Positions 1-7,063 of a stretch of DNA of 8,367 nucleotides are shown here, piece after piece. Both the position numbers and the translations under genes were made by a program. The notes beneath the pieces are model-generated. The model did no database searches, was not told where the DNA came from, and worked only from the letters and a program-made list of their open reading frames with translations. Every line of letters starts with the position of its first letter. Position 1 is the first letter of the stretch. The DNA is taken from the NCBI GenBank assembly GCA_024639625.1, contig JAHEIA010000098.1, positions 1 through 8,367 of the forward strand, written 5' to 3'. The DNA is from Chromatiales bacterium. GTDB taxonomy: Bacteria; Pseudomonadota; Gammaproteobacteria; Chromatiales; Chromatiaceae.

Positions 1-99
1 GTGGGTTAGGCTCCTGCGATCGTCGCCCGGAGAGGCCCAATCAGCGGCACCCTACTCGCCCCCGGCGCAAGGGATGCGCTCCCAGCGACGCTCCGCTCG
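1..99. other. Gene-free downstream flank of the frd operon
   Basis: I see no credible coding sequence here. Read on the minus strand this is the DNA just downstream of frdD. There are only short inverted repeats (a 4-bp GGGA/TCCC stem around 71-83) and no T-run, so no intrinsic terminator for the frd operon can be called. The operon may end by another mechanism, or continue past the window edge. Confidence 0.4.
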
Positions 100-441
100 T
101 TAGATCTGCAGAAGGTAGTATACGGTCAGCACAGTACCCACCCCGGCAACACCGTATGCCACCGACGCCACCGCCTTGTCCGCTCGCAGCCCAAGACCAT
201 GCAGTGCGTCGCGCAGGCGGTGGGCCGCATGCCATAGTGACAGCGCCACGACGACGAACAGCATCAGCTTGCCCAACCAGGCGCCGGCGAAGGCGCGCAT
301 GCTCGCGTAGTCCAGGCCCGCCGGCGCCTGGCCGTAACCGGCCAGCAGAAGCACGAACACCAGCGCAGGCAGCAGGAAGGCGGCCAGGGTACCGCCCGCG
401 GCGAAAAGGCCCCATACCAGGGGTTTGTTAGAACGCGCCAT
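100..441 (-). CDS. frdD: Fumarate reductase membrane anchor subunit D (FrdD)
   Basis: This 113-residue hydrophobic protein is one of the two membrane anchors of quinol:fumarate reductase. With FrdC it holds the FrdAB catalytic dimer on the cytoplasmic face of the inner membrane and helps form the quinone site. The N-terminal KPLVWGLFAAGG matches KRSDEPVFWGLFGAGG of E. coli FrdD. Three hydrophobic helices follow at roughly residues 10-35, 52-75 and 87-111, and LWHAAHRLRDALHGL lines up with the E. coli LWCGLHRMHHAMHDL segment. The length is close to the usual 119 residues. I chose the ATG at 439-441 over an upstream in-frame start because homology begins there and the start lies one base after the frdC stop. 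No strong ribosome site precedes it, so translational coupling to frdC is likely. It is the last gene of the operon. Confidence 0.93.
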   Translation of the reverse strand: MARSNKPLVWGLFAAGGTLAAFLLPALVFVLLLAGYGQAPAGLDYASMRAFAGAWLGKLMLFVVVALSLWHAAHRLRDALHGLGLRADKAVASVAYGVAGVGTVLTVYYLLQI

Positions 442-442
442 G

Positions 443-838
443 TCAGAGGACCCCCGCGAAGTACAGGATGATGAGGGATGCGACAATCCAGGCCAGGTAG
501 TGGGCGCCGGCAATCAGGAAACCGGGTACGAACCGCTCGCCGAGCTGAACCGGCATGGCCTTAGGCGTCACCGCGAACCAGGACACGGTATGGTACAGGG
601 TGGCCGCCAAAACCAGCCATTGGAGCAGCAGCGCCAGGGGGCTGCCCAGGCTTGCCAGAAAGGTCTGCCAGGACTCTTCGCCGGCGGCCAGCGCGCGCAG
701 GCCCCACAACATGAGCAGGGCATAGGCCCCAATGAAGACGCTGGTAAGTTCCTGCGCCATATGTTGCATGTAGCGCCGATGGGTCAGATACCAAGTAGTG
801 CGGGAGGGTTCTCTCACATAAGGCCTGGGTTGGTTCAT
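443..838 (-). CDS. frdC: Fumarate reductase membrane anchor subunit C (FrdC)
   Basis: This 131-residue protein has the same length as E. coli FrdC. It begins with the family signature RPYVRxxxxTW, then YMQHMAQELTSVF (E. coli YMLREGTAV), then ALAAGEESWQTF and HTVSWFAVTPKA (E. coli HTKTWFELAPKA). Glu30 and His83 align with the E. coli residues Glu29 and His82, which are implicated in quinone binding and protonation. Three transmembrane helices are expected at about 28-52, 65-90 and 104-130. This anchor type carries no heme in E. coli, and I see no reason to expect one here. The ATG at 836-838 overlaps the frdB stop in an ATGA arrangement, which supports coupled translation. An in-frame upstream start would add 38 residues with no family resemblance, so I rejected it. 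Confidence 0.95.
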   Translation of the reverse strand: MNQPRPYVREPSRTTWYLTHRRYMQHMAQELTSVFIGAYALLMLWGLRALAAGEESWQTFLASLGSPLALLLQWLVLAATLYHTVSWFAVTPKAMPVQLGERFVPGFLIAGAHYLAWIVASLIILYFAGVL

Positions 839-1596
839 TTGTTTTCCGCTCCCGTTTTTTTCCGCAGCCCCAGGCGCTCCTGATACCAGCTCACCGTGGC
901 GCCAACCTTCATCTGCTGTATCGCACCCGCCGGATCGACGTGCTTGGGACAAACCTGGGAACAGGCGTCAGCGAAGGAACAGTCCCAGATGCCTTCGTCG
1001 CTGGCCACGATATCTTCCCGCTCCCGAGCGCCGTGGTCGCGGGAGTCCTGATTATAGCGGTGCGCCAGAGCGAGGGCCGCCGGACCGATAAACTCGCTGC
1101 GCAAGGCATACTCCGGACAGGCGGCATAACAACAGCAGCAGTTGATACACAGCGTGTATTGCTTGAATTTGGCCAGCTGCGCCGGCGTCTGCAGATATTC
1201 CCCGTCCGCCAGGGGACGTTGCTGGTCGCGGATGATGTAGGGTTTGACCCGCTGCAGCTTCTCCATGAAGTCGTCCATCCCAACCACCAGGTCCCGCTCG
1301 ATAGGGAAATTGGCGAGCGGCTCGATGCGGATCTTGCGCGCCGGAAGGTCGCGCACGAAGGTCTTGCAGGCGAGCTTCGGCTCGCCGTCGATCATCATTC
1401 CGCAGCTGCCGCACACGGCCATATGACAGGACCAGCGGTAGCTAAGGGTGCTGTCCAGATGGTCCTTGACGTAGTTGACCGCGTCGAGCACCACCCAGTC
1501 CTCTTCGCAGGGCACACAGTACTCCTGGAAACGGGGTTCGGTATCGGTTTCCGGTTGATAGCGAAGGATCTCCAGCTCGATGGTCCTGTATGTCAT
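835..1596 (-). CDS. frdB: Fumarate reductase iron-sulfur subunit (FrdB)
   Basis: This 253-residue subunit (E. coli has 244) carries electrons between the membrane quinone site and the FrdA flavin. The N-terminal ferredoxin-like domain has the [2Fe-2S] ligands Cys57, Cys62, Cys65 and Cys77. The C-terminal domain has CxxCxxCxxxCP (Cys150, 153, 156, 160) and Cys206, Cys212 and Cys216-Pro for the [4Fe-4S] and [3Fe-4S] clusters. [22 protein letters not shown] and [15 protein letters not shown] are near-identical to E. coli FrdB. Unusually, positions 153-156 are four consecutive cysteines where E. coli has CGLC, so two extra cysteines sit beside the clusters. The start ATG overlaps the frdA stop by ATGA, and a G-rich stretch at 1603-1607 lies six bases upstream. 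The FrdB-type sequence and the FrdC/D partners favour fumarate reductase over succinate dehydrogenase. Confidence 0.97.
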   Translation of the reverse strand: MTYRTIELEILRYQPETDTEPRFQEYCVPCEEDWVVLDAVNYVKDHLDSTLSYRWSCHMAVCGSCGMMIDGEPKLACKTFVRDLPARKIRIEPLANFPIERDLVVGMDDFMEKLQRVKPYIIRDQQRPLADGEYLQTPAQLAKFKQYTLCINCCCCYAACPEYALRSEFIGPAALALAHRYNQDSRDHGAREREDIVASDEGIWDCSFADACSQVCPKHVDPAGAIQQMKVGATVSWYQERLGLRKKTGAENK

Positions 1597-3344
1597 ACAT
1601 CACCCCCGTAGACCCGCTTCCCGGGAGGCGACTTGGTGATCGTCACGTCCAGGTAGTCGATGCGTGGATCGCCGTCCGCGTTGTAATAGGCCAGCGAATG
1701 CTTGAGGTATCGCTCGTCGTCCCGGTTTGCAAAGTCCAGACGCTGATGCGATCCCCGCGACTCCTTGCGCTGCAGCGCCGAATGCGCAATGGCGTGGGCG
1801 GCTTCCAGCATGGAACCCACCTCCAGGGTGTAGATCAGATGCGTGTTGAATACGTTGCTCTTGTCTTCCAGATGAACCCGGCCGTAACAGCGGCGCAGCT
1901 CAGCAAGCTCGTCGCAGCTCTTTTTCAGGGACTCCTCGCTGCGGTAGATCCCAGCGCCGTCCTCCATGGCGTCGTTCAACGCCTTGCGCAATAGCGCGAT
2001 CCGCTTGCCCTGGTCTTCGCGCAGGAACAGATCGGTGACGCGCTTGCGGGCAGTCTCCGCCCGCTTCAGCAGCAATGAGCCGTCCACCGAGGGGCGAGCC
2101 TCCCGGGCATACTGGGCAGCGTGGCGGCCCGCGCGTCCCCCGAACACCAACAACTCGGTAAGAGAATTCGAACCCAGGCGGTTGGCGCCGTTGATACTGA
2201 CACAGGCGCACTCGCCAGCCGCATACAACCCGGGAACAGGAGTAGCGGCATCGATGTCGGTGTGGATGCCGCCCATCATGTAGTGCACCACCGGGCGCAC
2301 CGGCACCAGCTCGTGCACCGGATCCGCCCCCACATAGCTGGTAGCCAGATCGCGGATCATGGGCAGGCGCTCGTTGATCTTGGCCTCCCCAAGGTGGCGT
2401 AGATCCAGGTGCACCACCTCTCCCCAGCGGGTGCTTACGGTGCGCCCCTTCTGTTGTTCGTGCCAGAAAGCCTGGCTCAGCCGATCGCGCGGCCCCAGCT
2501 CCATGGCTTTCTTGCGCGGCCAGGGGTCGGGCGGACCGAGTTCGTAGTCCTGCAAGTACCGGTACCCGTCCTTGTTCACCAGGATTCCCCCCTCGCCGCG
2601 GCAACCTTCGGTGAGCAGGATGCCGGTGCCCGGGAGGCCGGTAGGGTGATATTGCACGAATTCCATATCCTTCAAAGGAACACCCGCCCGATACGCCATC
2701 GCCATGCCGTCGGCGGTCTTGATCGCCCCGTTGGTGGTGAATGGAAACATCCAACCGGCTCCGCCGGTGGCGATGATCACCGCCTTGGCCCGAAACATCC
2801 GCAGCAGACCGGTACGCATCTCCATGGCCACCAACCCTTGACAGCGGCCGTCCTCCACCACCAGATCGGTGCTGTAATACTCGTCGAAGCGAGAGATGGA
2901 TGGGTACTGGAGCGAGGTCTGGAACAGGGTGTGCAGGATGTGGAAGCCGCTCTTGTCCGCGGCGAACCAGGTGCGTTCGATCTTCATTCCGCCGAAGGAG
3001 CGCACCGCTACGTGCCCGTCCGGCTCGCGGCTCCAGGGACAGCCCCAGTGCTCAAGCTGCGTCAACTCCAGCGGGGCCTGGTTTACAAACAGCTCGACCG
3101 CGTCCTGATCGCACAGCCAGTCGCCACCGGACACCGTGTCATGGAAGTGAAAGCCGAGGCTATCGTTCTGCTTGATGACACCCGCGGCGCCTCCTTCCGC
3201 TGCCACGGTATGGCTGCGCATGGGGTACACCTTGGAGATCAGCGCAACCTTGAGCTGCGGATCACTCTCGGCGACAGCGATCGCCGCGCGCAAACCGGCT
3301 CCGCCTGCGCCGATGATCGCGATATCTGTTTCGATTACATCCAC
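1593..3344 (-). CDS. frdA: Fumarate reductase flavoprotein subunit (FrdA)
   Basis: This 583-residue catalytic subunit (E. coli 602) interconverts fumarate and succinate using covalently bound FAD. The N-terminal dinucleotide fold is [10 protein letters not shown] (residues 10-19). SHTVAAEGG carries His45, the expected covalent FAD attachment residue. The active-site positions are present: His233 in QYHPTG, Glu246 and Arg249 in TEGCRGEGG, Arg286 in MELGPRD, His354 in HYMMGG and Arg389 in ANRLGSNS. The C-terminal domain runs through [12 protein letters not shown] to PPGKRVYGG and lacks the lysine/alanine-rich tail of E. coli FrdA. The start is GTG at 3342-3344, chosen because AGGGGAGG sits six bases upstream and homology begins at the next residues; the nearby ATG is out of frame. 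It is the first gene of the frdABCD operon. The enzyme could also run as a succinate dehydrogenase in vivo; sequence cannot decide the direction. Confidence 0.97.
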   Translation of the reverse strand: MDVIETDIAIIGAGGAGLRAAIAVAESDPQLKVALISKVYPMRSHTVAAEGGAAGVIKQNDSLGFHFHDTVSGGDWLCDQDAVELFVNQAPLELTQLEHWGCPWSREPDGHVAVRSFGGMKIERTWFAADKSGFHILHTLFQTSLQYPSISRFDEYYSTDLVVEDGRCQGLVAMEMRTGLLRMFRAKAVIIATGGAGWMFPFTTNGAIKTADGMAMAYRAGVPLKDMEFVQYHPTGLPGTGILLTEGCRGEGGILVNKDGYRYLQDYELGPPDPWPRKKAMELGPRDRLSQAFWHEQQKGRTVSTRWGEVVHLDLRHLGEAKINERLPMIRDLATSYVGADPVHELVPVRPVVHYMMGGIHTDIDAATPVPGLYAAGECACVSINGANRLGSNSLTELLVFGGRAGRHAAQYAREARPSVDGSLLLKRAETARKRVTDLFLREDQGKRIALLRKALNDAMEDGAGIYRSEESLKKSCDELAELRRCYGRVHLEDKSNVFNTHLIYTLEVGSMLEAAHAIAHSALQRKESRGSHQRLDFANRDDERYLKHSLAYYNADGDPRIDYLDVTITKSPPGKRVYGGDV

Positions 3345-3350
3345 ACCAAT

Positions 3351-3358
3351 CCTCCCCT
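3351..3358 (-). promoter_or_regulatory. Ribosome binding site deciding the frdA GTG start
   Basis: On the minus strand this reads AGGGGAGG, a strong Shine-Dalgarno match six bases before the GTG at 3342-3344. It supports the non-ATG start of frdA. The nearest ATG (3338-3340) is out of frame and is followed at once by a stop. Confidence 0.75.
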
Positions 3359-3624
3359 TTATTCGTTATTCTGCGTGCAGTATTACGACGAGTGATCTTC
3401 AACCGCAGGGGCAGCGCGTCTCCGGAAACCATAGATCACGCTGACCCGGGCCGCCACCCGAGTGTAGCGCCAACATAGACCAAAGAACCAAGGAGATCGT
3501 GTTGCATGCCCAAATACCGGCAGCCCCACCGATCGGCACCGCGGATGCCCAAAGCCGATGATACTTGAAAATGCTCACCTAGATTCCCTGCAATCTGCGG
3601 GCAGAAAAACCGAACACTTTATCC
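3359..3624. other. frdA upstream region
   Basis: This intergenic stretch must contain the frd promoter. The part nearest frdA is relatively A+T-rich on the minus strand (TAATAC near 3380 and GAATAA near 3364), but I could not pair a -10 with a convincing -35. I also found no good TTGAT-N4-ATCAA FNR palindrome, so anaerobic control is not visible. On the plus strand an AAGGAG at 3490-3495 precedes only very short reading frames (an ATG at 3506 opens 20 codons). That could be a relic of the start of the decayed gene at 3625. Confidence 0.35.
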
Positions 3625-3870
3625 TTGGGGTCGGGCCGGCAGGGCTCGGAGCAGGACCGGCTGATCAACGCCTGGGTTGCCGAATTGCGCAAGCCAGACA
3701 TGAATCAGGCAACCGTCTACGCATTCCTATCGGAACGGGAGAAACTGGTCAAACGTTATGCCCCCCGAATCGTGGAAAAAATCGTTGCCTTCCATGCATC
3801 GCTGACCGACAGCCAGAGGGAGGTGCTCGCTACGCGGACCGAAAAACTGTGGGACTGGCAGTCCGAGTAG
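3625..3870 (+). pseudogene. Probable C-terminal remnant of an LTXXQ (Spy/CpxP-like) periplasmic protein
   Basis: The frame opens with TTG at 3625 (81 residues), with an internal ATG at 3700 (56 residues). It is highly charged and predicted alpha-helical. Residues SEREKLVKRYAPRIVEKIV lead into AFHASLTDSQREVL, which carries an LTxxQ motif like that of the Spy/CpxP family of periplasmic chaperones and metal sensors. Those proteins are usually about 140-180 residues and begin with a signal peptide. Here there is no signal peptide, and the same frame is closed by stops at 3559-3561 and 3580-3582. An AAGGAG followed by an in-frame GTG at 3499 lies upstream of these stops, as a broken gene would leave. 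I infer a truncated or decayed gene, but a small intact gene of unknown function is possible. The family assignment rests on a short motif. Confidence 0.45.
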
Positions 3871-4779
3871 CTAACCCACCTGCTGGGCAAAGGAGGTCGC
3901 TGGCGCCTGTGTAGCACCGGCCGGTTCTCGAGACTGTTCCCGCGGCGGTTTCTCCAAACCTAGTCCTCGGGCCGCAGCGATTCTGCCCGGGCATCTACCC
4001 CCCCCGAGGAGCCGTCGGTCCGCCGCCGCGGACCCGGAGACGCGCACTAAGCACCTACTCTTTGCCAAATAGATGCCGAGAATGGTGTCGCCGGTTCCCG
4101 TACCGCGCAAGCATGTACCCCCTAGCGCACGTCTTCTGCTATGGCGGTCGCAAGAGCCCACTCCCAACGGCGGCCCAGCGAACGAGCCCTTGCGATCCGT
4201 CATCAGCGACCGTTCTCGGCATTGCCGACCTCCTCCCCCTGCGGCGTACTGCAAAACGATCTCGCGCCGCCTCGGTGCCAAGATGGAGCTTCTCCGGCGC
4301 CCGGTTGGCGAGTTAGCATAGCCCCCCGGGATCGGGGAATCCGGGTCTTGAAACTCCGTTTGACCCGCCCCGAGGCGGTCCGGATCGGGCTACGGAAGAG
4401 GCACCTGTCGATCGATTCAATGCCTGCCGTAGTCCTTGCCGATCGATACCTGACCTTGAGCGCGGCCGTGAATCAGGATACACGACCTCGCCGGGTACCA
4501 CTTTCCCAGGCGAACGGTCAGGGGGAAAGGAGAGCGAACCCCCCGGCCCCCGAAGGCTGCGGCTGCGGCAGAGGCCGGACGGGACAGGCCATGGGCTCCA
4601 ACTTGGGTTTCATCGTCCGAGGGTGCGTCGTACGCTGAGTCAATTTTGCCGGGGATACGATGCGACGCGCAATCCTCAAAAGGGGCAATAACCGGTTACC
4701 CGGCATCCGTCTTTGGCGATAATGCAGGCTCGGCTCGCAGCGATCGAGTACCGACCCAGAGGTCTCTGTCGAAAAGCAA
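3871..4779. other. About 900 bases without a convincing gene
   Basis: Open frames exist on both strands, but their translations are rich in Arg, Pro, Ala and Gly, lack recognisable motifs and overlap each other, as expected for GC-rich non-coding DNA. I found no tRNA, rRNA, CRISPR or transposase signature. There are C/G-rich runs around 3997-4012 and 4521-4555, and short inverted repeats such as GCGTCG/CGACGC around 4624-4667. This may be a decayed gene, a long leader or an undetected RNA. The last 100 bases should hold the promoter of the kinase gene. Confidence 0.4.
4696..4723 (+). promoter_or_regulatory. Weak candidate promoter for the kinase/regulator pair
   Basis: GATAAT at 4718-4723 differs by one base from the TATAAT consensus. 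TTACCC at 4696-4701 is a poor -35, 16 bases upstream. It lies about 57 bases before the kinase ATG, a plausible place, but the -35 match is weak and the call is speculative. Confidence 0.2.
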
Positions 4780-6384
4780 ATGGAACCTGTAAGCAAACAG
4801 AAAGATGATGACTGTAGCGTCTTAAACGGCGTTCAAGTCATTATCGATTCCATTAAGCAAGAGCGTGATTCCGAGGATTTGCTCTGGGAAATATGCGGAA
4901 AAGTTCTAGAGATCTTTCATTGCGACCGCGCTTGGCTGCTCTTCCCGTGCGACCCCTTGTCGTCGTCCTGGGAGGTTCCCATAGAACGAACGGTAGCTGA
5001 ATTCCCCGGAGCCAATACAAGGGGACTTACTATCGACATGACCCCCGATGTTGCGGCGATCTTTCAGGTTGCCCTCGACAGCGGCGGACCTGTTGTCTAT
5101 GGTCCCGGCGGATTGCCTCTCGCCGAGAACACAAGAAGTTTTAACGTAAAATCCCAGTTATCAATGGCGATCTTCCCCCGCATCGGGAAACCCTGGCAGT
5201 TCGGCATCCATCAATGTTCCTACGAACGAACCTGGCGAGAAACCGAAGTAAAATTGTTTCAGATCATTGGAATCATGATCGCCGAGGCATTGGGCAACAT
5301 TCTTTTGGTCCACGATCTGCAAACAGCCAACGAAAATCTCGAGCAACGGGTTGACGAAAGAACAGCCGAGGTAAAGGCGGAAAAAGATTTTGCAGAACGT
5401 CTCATCGAAACGGCCCAGGCCATTGTTCTGGTACTCGATACCGCGGGCCGGATTGTCCGGTTCAACCCCTACATGGAGGCTATCTCACACTATTTGTTGA
5501 ACGAGGTAAGGGGCAAAGACTGGTTCGATACGTTCGTGCCTGCATACGATAGGGAGAGGATACGCAAAATATTTCACAGAGCAGTAAACGACGTAGCGTC
5601 GGAAGGAGTTATAAATTCGATAGTAACAAAAGATGGGCAGGAAAAAATTATAGAGTGGTACTCGAAAACGTTAAAGGATCAGGCACAGGAGGTTATCGGC
5701 GTACTCGCGATCGGGCACGACGTCACACAGCGGCTGGCGATTGAAGAAAAGATTCGCACTTCGCTGGAAGAGAAAGAGCTTCTTCTCCAAGAGATCCACC
5801 ACAGGGTCAAGAACAATATGCAGGTGATTTCCAGCTTGATTGGGATCCAAAGATCACAGATGCAAGACGCAATCGATCCGGCTATTCTGGGCGCCTTTGT
5901 GGAGACGGAAAATAGAATCAAGTCGATGGCGTTGGTACATGAGGGCCTTTATCGCTCTTCGAACTTCGCTCACGTTGCATTCACGGACTATATCCAGCAA
6001 CTTGCAGCGGACCTGTTTCATGCATATTTGGAAAGCCCCGATAGCGTCGCATTCGAGGCGCAGTTAGAGAATATCGATATCAATATCAATCAAGCGATCC
6101 CATGCGGCCTCATCGTACACGAACTGCTTTCTAACGCCCTCAAGTACGCGTTTCCTCGGGGTAGAAAAGGAAAGATTGTGATCAAACTCCGAGCTATTGG
6201 AGACAAAATATACCAGCTCTCGGTCTGCGACGATGGTATAGGCCTTCCACAAAGATTTTCCATCGCAGACGCCAAAACGACGGGGATGCTGATAGTAACT
6301 GCGCTCGTTCGACAACTTGGAGCGGATATGACTGTCGCACAAGATGATGGCACCTGCTTCGAAATACGTTTCACTGGAAGTTGA
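4780..6384 (+). CDS. GAF-PAS-HisKA_2 sensor histidine kinase
   Basis: This is a 534-residue soluble sensor kinase with no signal peptide or transmembrane helix, so it should sense a cytoplasmic cue. A GAF domain (about 30-172) contains CDRAWLLFPCDP and HQCSYERTW, similar to phytochrome-like GAF domains. A short coiled coil (about 178-205) leads to a PAS domain (about 207-322). The HisKA_2 dimerisation domain starts at about 336 with EIHHRVKNNMQVISSLI; His341, the one before Arg, is the expected phosphoacceptor. ALVHEGLY follows at 384-391. The ATPase domain (about 438-534) has the N box HELLSNALKYAF with Asn452 and the G1 box DDGIGLP (484-490). The G2 region reads TTGMLIV rather than the usual SLGLxLV. 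The ATG at 4780 is the first in-frame start after a stop at 4720-4722, but its ribosome site is weak. The gene runs directly into the receiver gene, its likely partner. The GC content is visibly lower than in frd. The ligand is unknown. Confidence 0.92.
   Translation: MEPVSKQKDDDCSVLNGVQVIIDSIKQERDSEDLLWEICGKVLEIFHCDRAWLLFPCDPLSSSWEVPIERTVAEFPGANTRGLTIDMTPDVAAIFQVALDSGGPVVYGPGGLPLAENTRSFNVKSQLSMAIFPRIGKPWQFGIHQCSYERTWRETEVKLFQIIGIMIAEALGNILLVHDLQTANENLEQRVDERTAEVKAEKDFAERLIETAQAIVLVLDTAGRIVRFNPYMEAISHYLLNEVRGKDWFDTFVPAYDRERIRKIFHRAVNDVASEGVINSIVTKDGQEKIIEWYSKTLKDQAQEVIGVLAIGHDVTQRLAIEEKIRTSLEEKELLLQEIHHRVKNNMQVISSLIGIQRSQMQDAIDPAILGAFVETENRIKSMALVHEGLYRSSNFAHVAFTDYIQQLAADLFHAYLESPDSVAFEAQLENIDININQAIPCGLIVHELLSNALKYAFPRGRKGKIVIKLRAIGDKIYQLSVCDDGIGLPQRFSIADAKTTGMLIVTALVRQLGADMTVAQDDGTCFEIRFTGS
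6376..6380 (+). promoter_or_regulatory. Ribosome binding site deciding the regulator start
   Basis: GGAAG lies within the last codons of the kinase gene and exactly six bases before the GTG at 6387. It is too close to the alternative TTG at 6381 to serve it well, so it favours the GTG as the regulator start. Confidence 0.5.
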
Positions 6385-6386
6385 TC

Positions 6387-6779
6387 GTGGGTGCTGCTCG
6401 CATCTTGATCGTCGAAGACGAAATTCTTACCGGGATATATACGAAACTTCTGTTGGAGAACGCAGGCTATCAGGTTGTCGGCGTAGAGATGGGGGGCGAA
6501 GAGGCTATAGCAAACGCGGCGCGGAACCATCCCGACCTTGCACTAATCGATATCAACCTCAGGGGAGGGATGAATGGCATCGAAGCGGCGAAGATAATAC
6601 GTGAACGATACGCCATCCCATCGTTGTTTTTAACGGCGTATGCAGCAGAAGAAGTAATGGAAAAAAACCGCGAGCTAAAAGCTTCCGAAATCATCACCAA
6701 ACCACTTCAAGCCGAGCAACTTAGAGACCGAGTAGAGAGCATCCTGAACAAGGGACGAGGATATCGTAACTCGACCTAG
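6387..6779 (+). CDS. Stand-alone receiver-domain response regulator
   Basis: This 130-residue protein is a single CheY-like receiver domain with no DNA-binding or enzymatic output domain. Numbered from the GTG start, the acidic pocket is Glu10-Asp11 (LIVEDE), the phosphoacceptor is Asp55 in LIDINL, Thr83 lies in FLTAY and Lys105 in TKP. The segment DINLRGGMNGIEAA is typical of receivers paired with HisKA_2 or HWE kinases. The gene starts two bases after the kinase stop. A TTG at 6381 would overlap the stop and add two residues, but the GGAAG spacing suits the GTG better. It presumably receives phosphate from the adjacent kinase and then acts by protein contact or as a phosphorelay intermediate. 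Its target is not in the window. Base composition is low-GC like the kinase, so the two probably travelled together. Confidence 0.92.
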   Translation: MGAARILIVEDEILTGIYTKLLLENAGYQVVGVEMGGEEAIANAARNHPDLALIDINLRGGMNGIEAAKIIRERYAIPSLFLTAYAAEEVMEKNRELKASEIITKPLQAEQLRDRVESILNKGRGYRNST

Positions 6780-7018
6780 GTCATCGCCGTGAGCCCGACG
6801 AACTTCGGCAAACGCCATTCGGCAACCAGACCCGTGGCCGCTGTCGTTTCCAACACTCAATCGTCCAGGATCTGGCGGGGGTCCCGTTCTCGCCGCCGGC
6901 AGGACCGGCCATATCATTCGGTTCACCAGCCCGGTGATCTGCATGAATTGCTGCTATTGTTCGTCGGCCCCCGGCTTGTGGCAGTTCCCGCCGGGCGATG
7001 ACCTCCCGAAACAGCAAC
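6780..7018. other. Convergent intergenic region without a gene
   Basis: This lies between the plus-strand regulator and the minus-strand DUF2092 operon. Short open frames are present on both strands, but none shows a ribosome site, a recognisable motif or protein-like composition. GC content rises again compared with the kinase/regulator pair. No clear terminator for the regulator was found. Confidence 0.4.
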
Positions 7019-7056
7019 CCGGATAGCGGGGCGCCTCACGGCGCTCCCCGATCCGG
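7019..7056 (-). terminator. Bulged hairpin, probable terminator of the DUF2092 operon
   Basis: The arms CCGGAT, CGGGG and CGCC pair with GGCG, CCCCG and ATCCGG around a short TCAC loop. A two-base AG bulge on one arm and a CT bulge on the other are offset by the CGGGG block. On the minus strand the hairpin begins eight bases after the stop of the small gene, where a terminator would sit. It is followed by only a loose T-rich stretch (GTTGCTGTTT), so intrinsic termination may be inefficient. It could instead be an RNA-stabilising end or a REP-like element. Confidence 0.5.
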
Positions 7057-7063
7057 ATTCGCC

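Noticed and set aside
940..1611. A 223-codon plus-strand frame opposite frdB
   Set aside because: It is antisense to the conserved frdB, has no ribosome site and mirrors frdB codon structure.
2409..3395. A long open frame (328 codons) on the plus strand, opposite frdA
   Set aside because: It lies antisense to an unambiguous frdA, and its translation has no recognisable motif. GC-rich genes commonly open such shadow frames.
3379..3408. TTGAAG and TAATAC upstream of frdA, considered as a promoter, and TTGA as an FNR half-site
   Set aside because: The spacing between the two hexamers is only 11 bases, and the second FNR half-site is missing.
1..3879. A 9-bp inverted repeat (GTGGGTTAG at 1-9, CTAACCCAC at 3871-3879) bracketing the frd region, as if mobile-element ends
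   Set aside because: Dozens of matches of 9-10 bases are expected by chance in a window this size. There is no transposase and no target duplication.
4141..4638. A 165-codon plus-strand frame in the gene-poor region
   Set aside because: The translation is rich in Arg and Pro, has no domain motif or ribosome site, and overlaps competing frames; it looks like chance.
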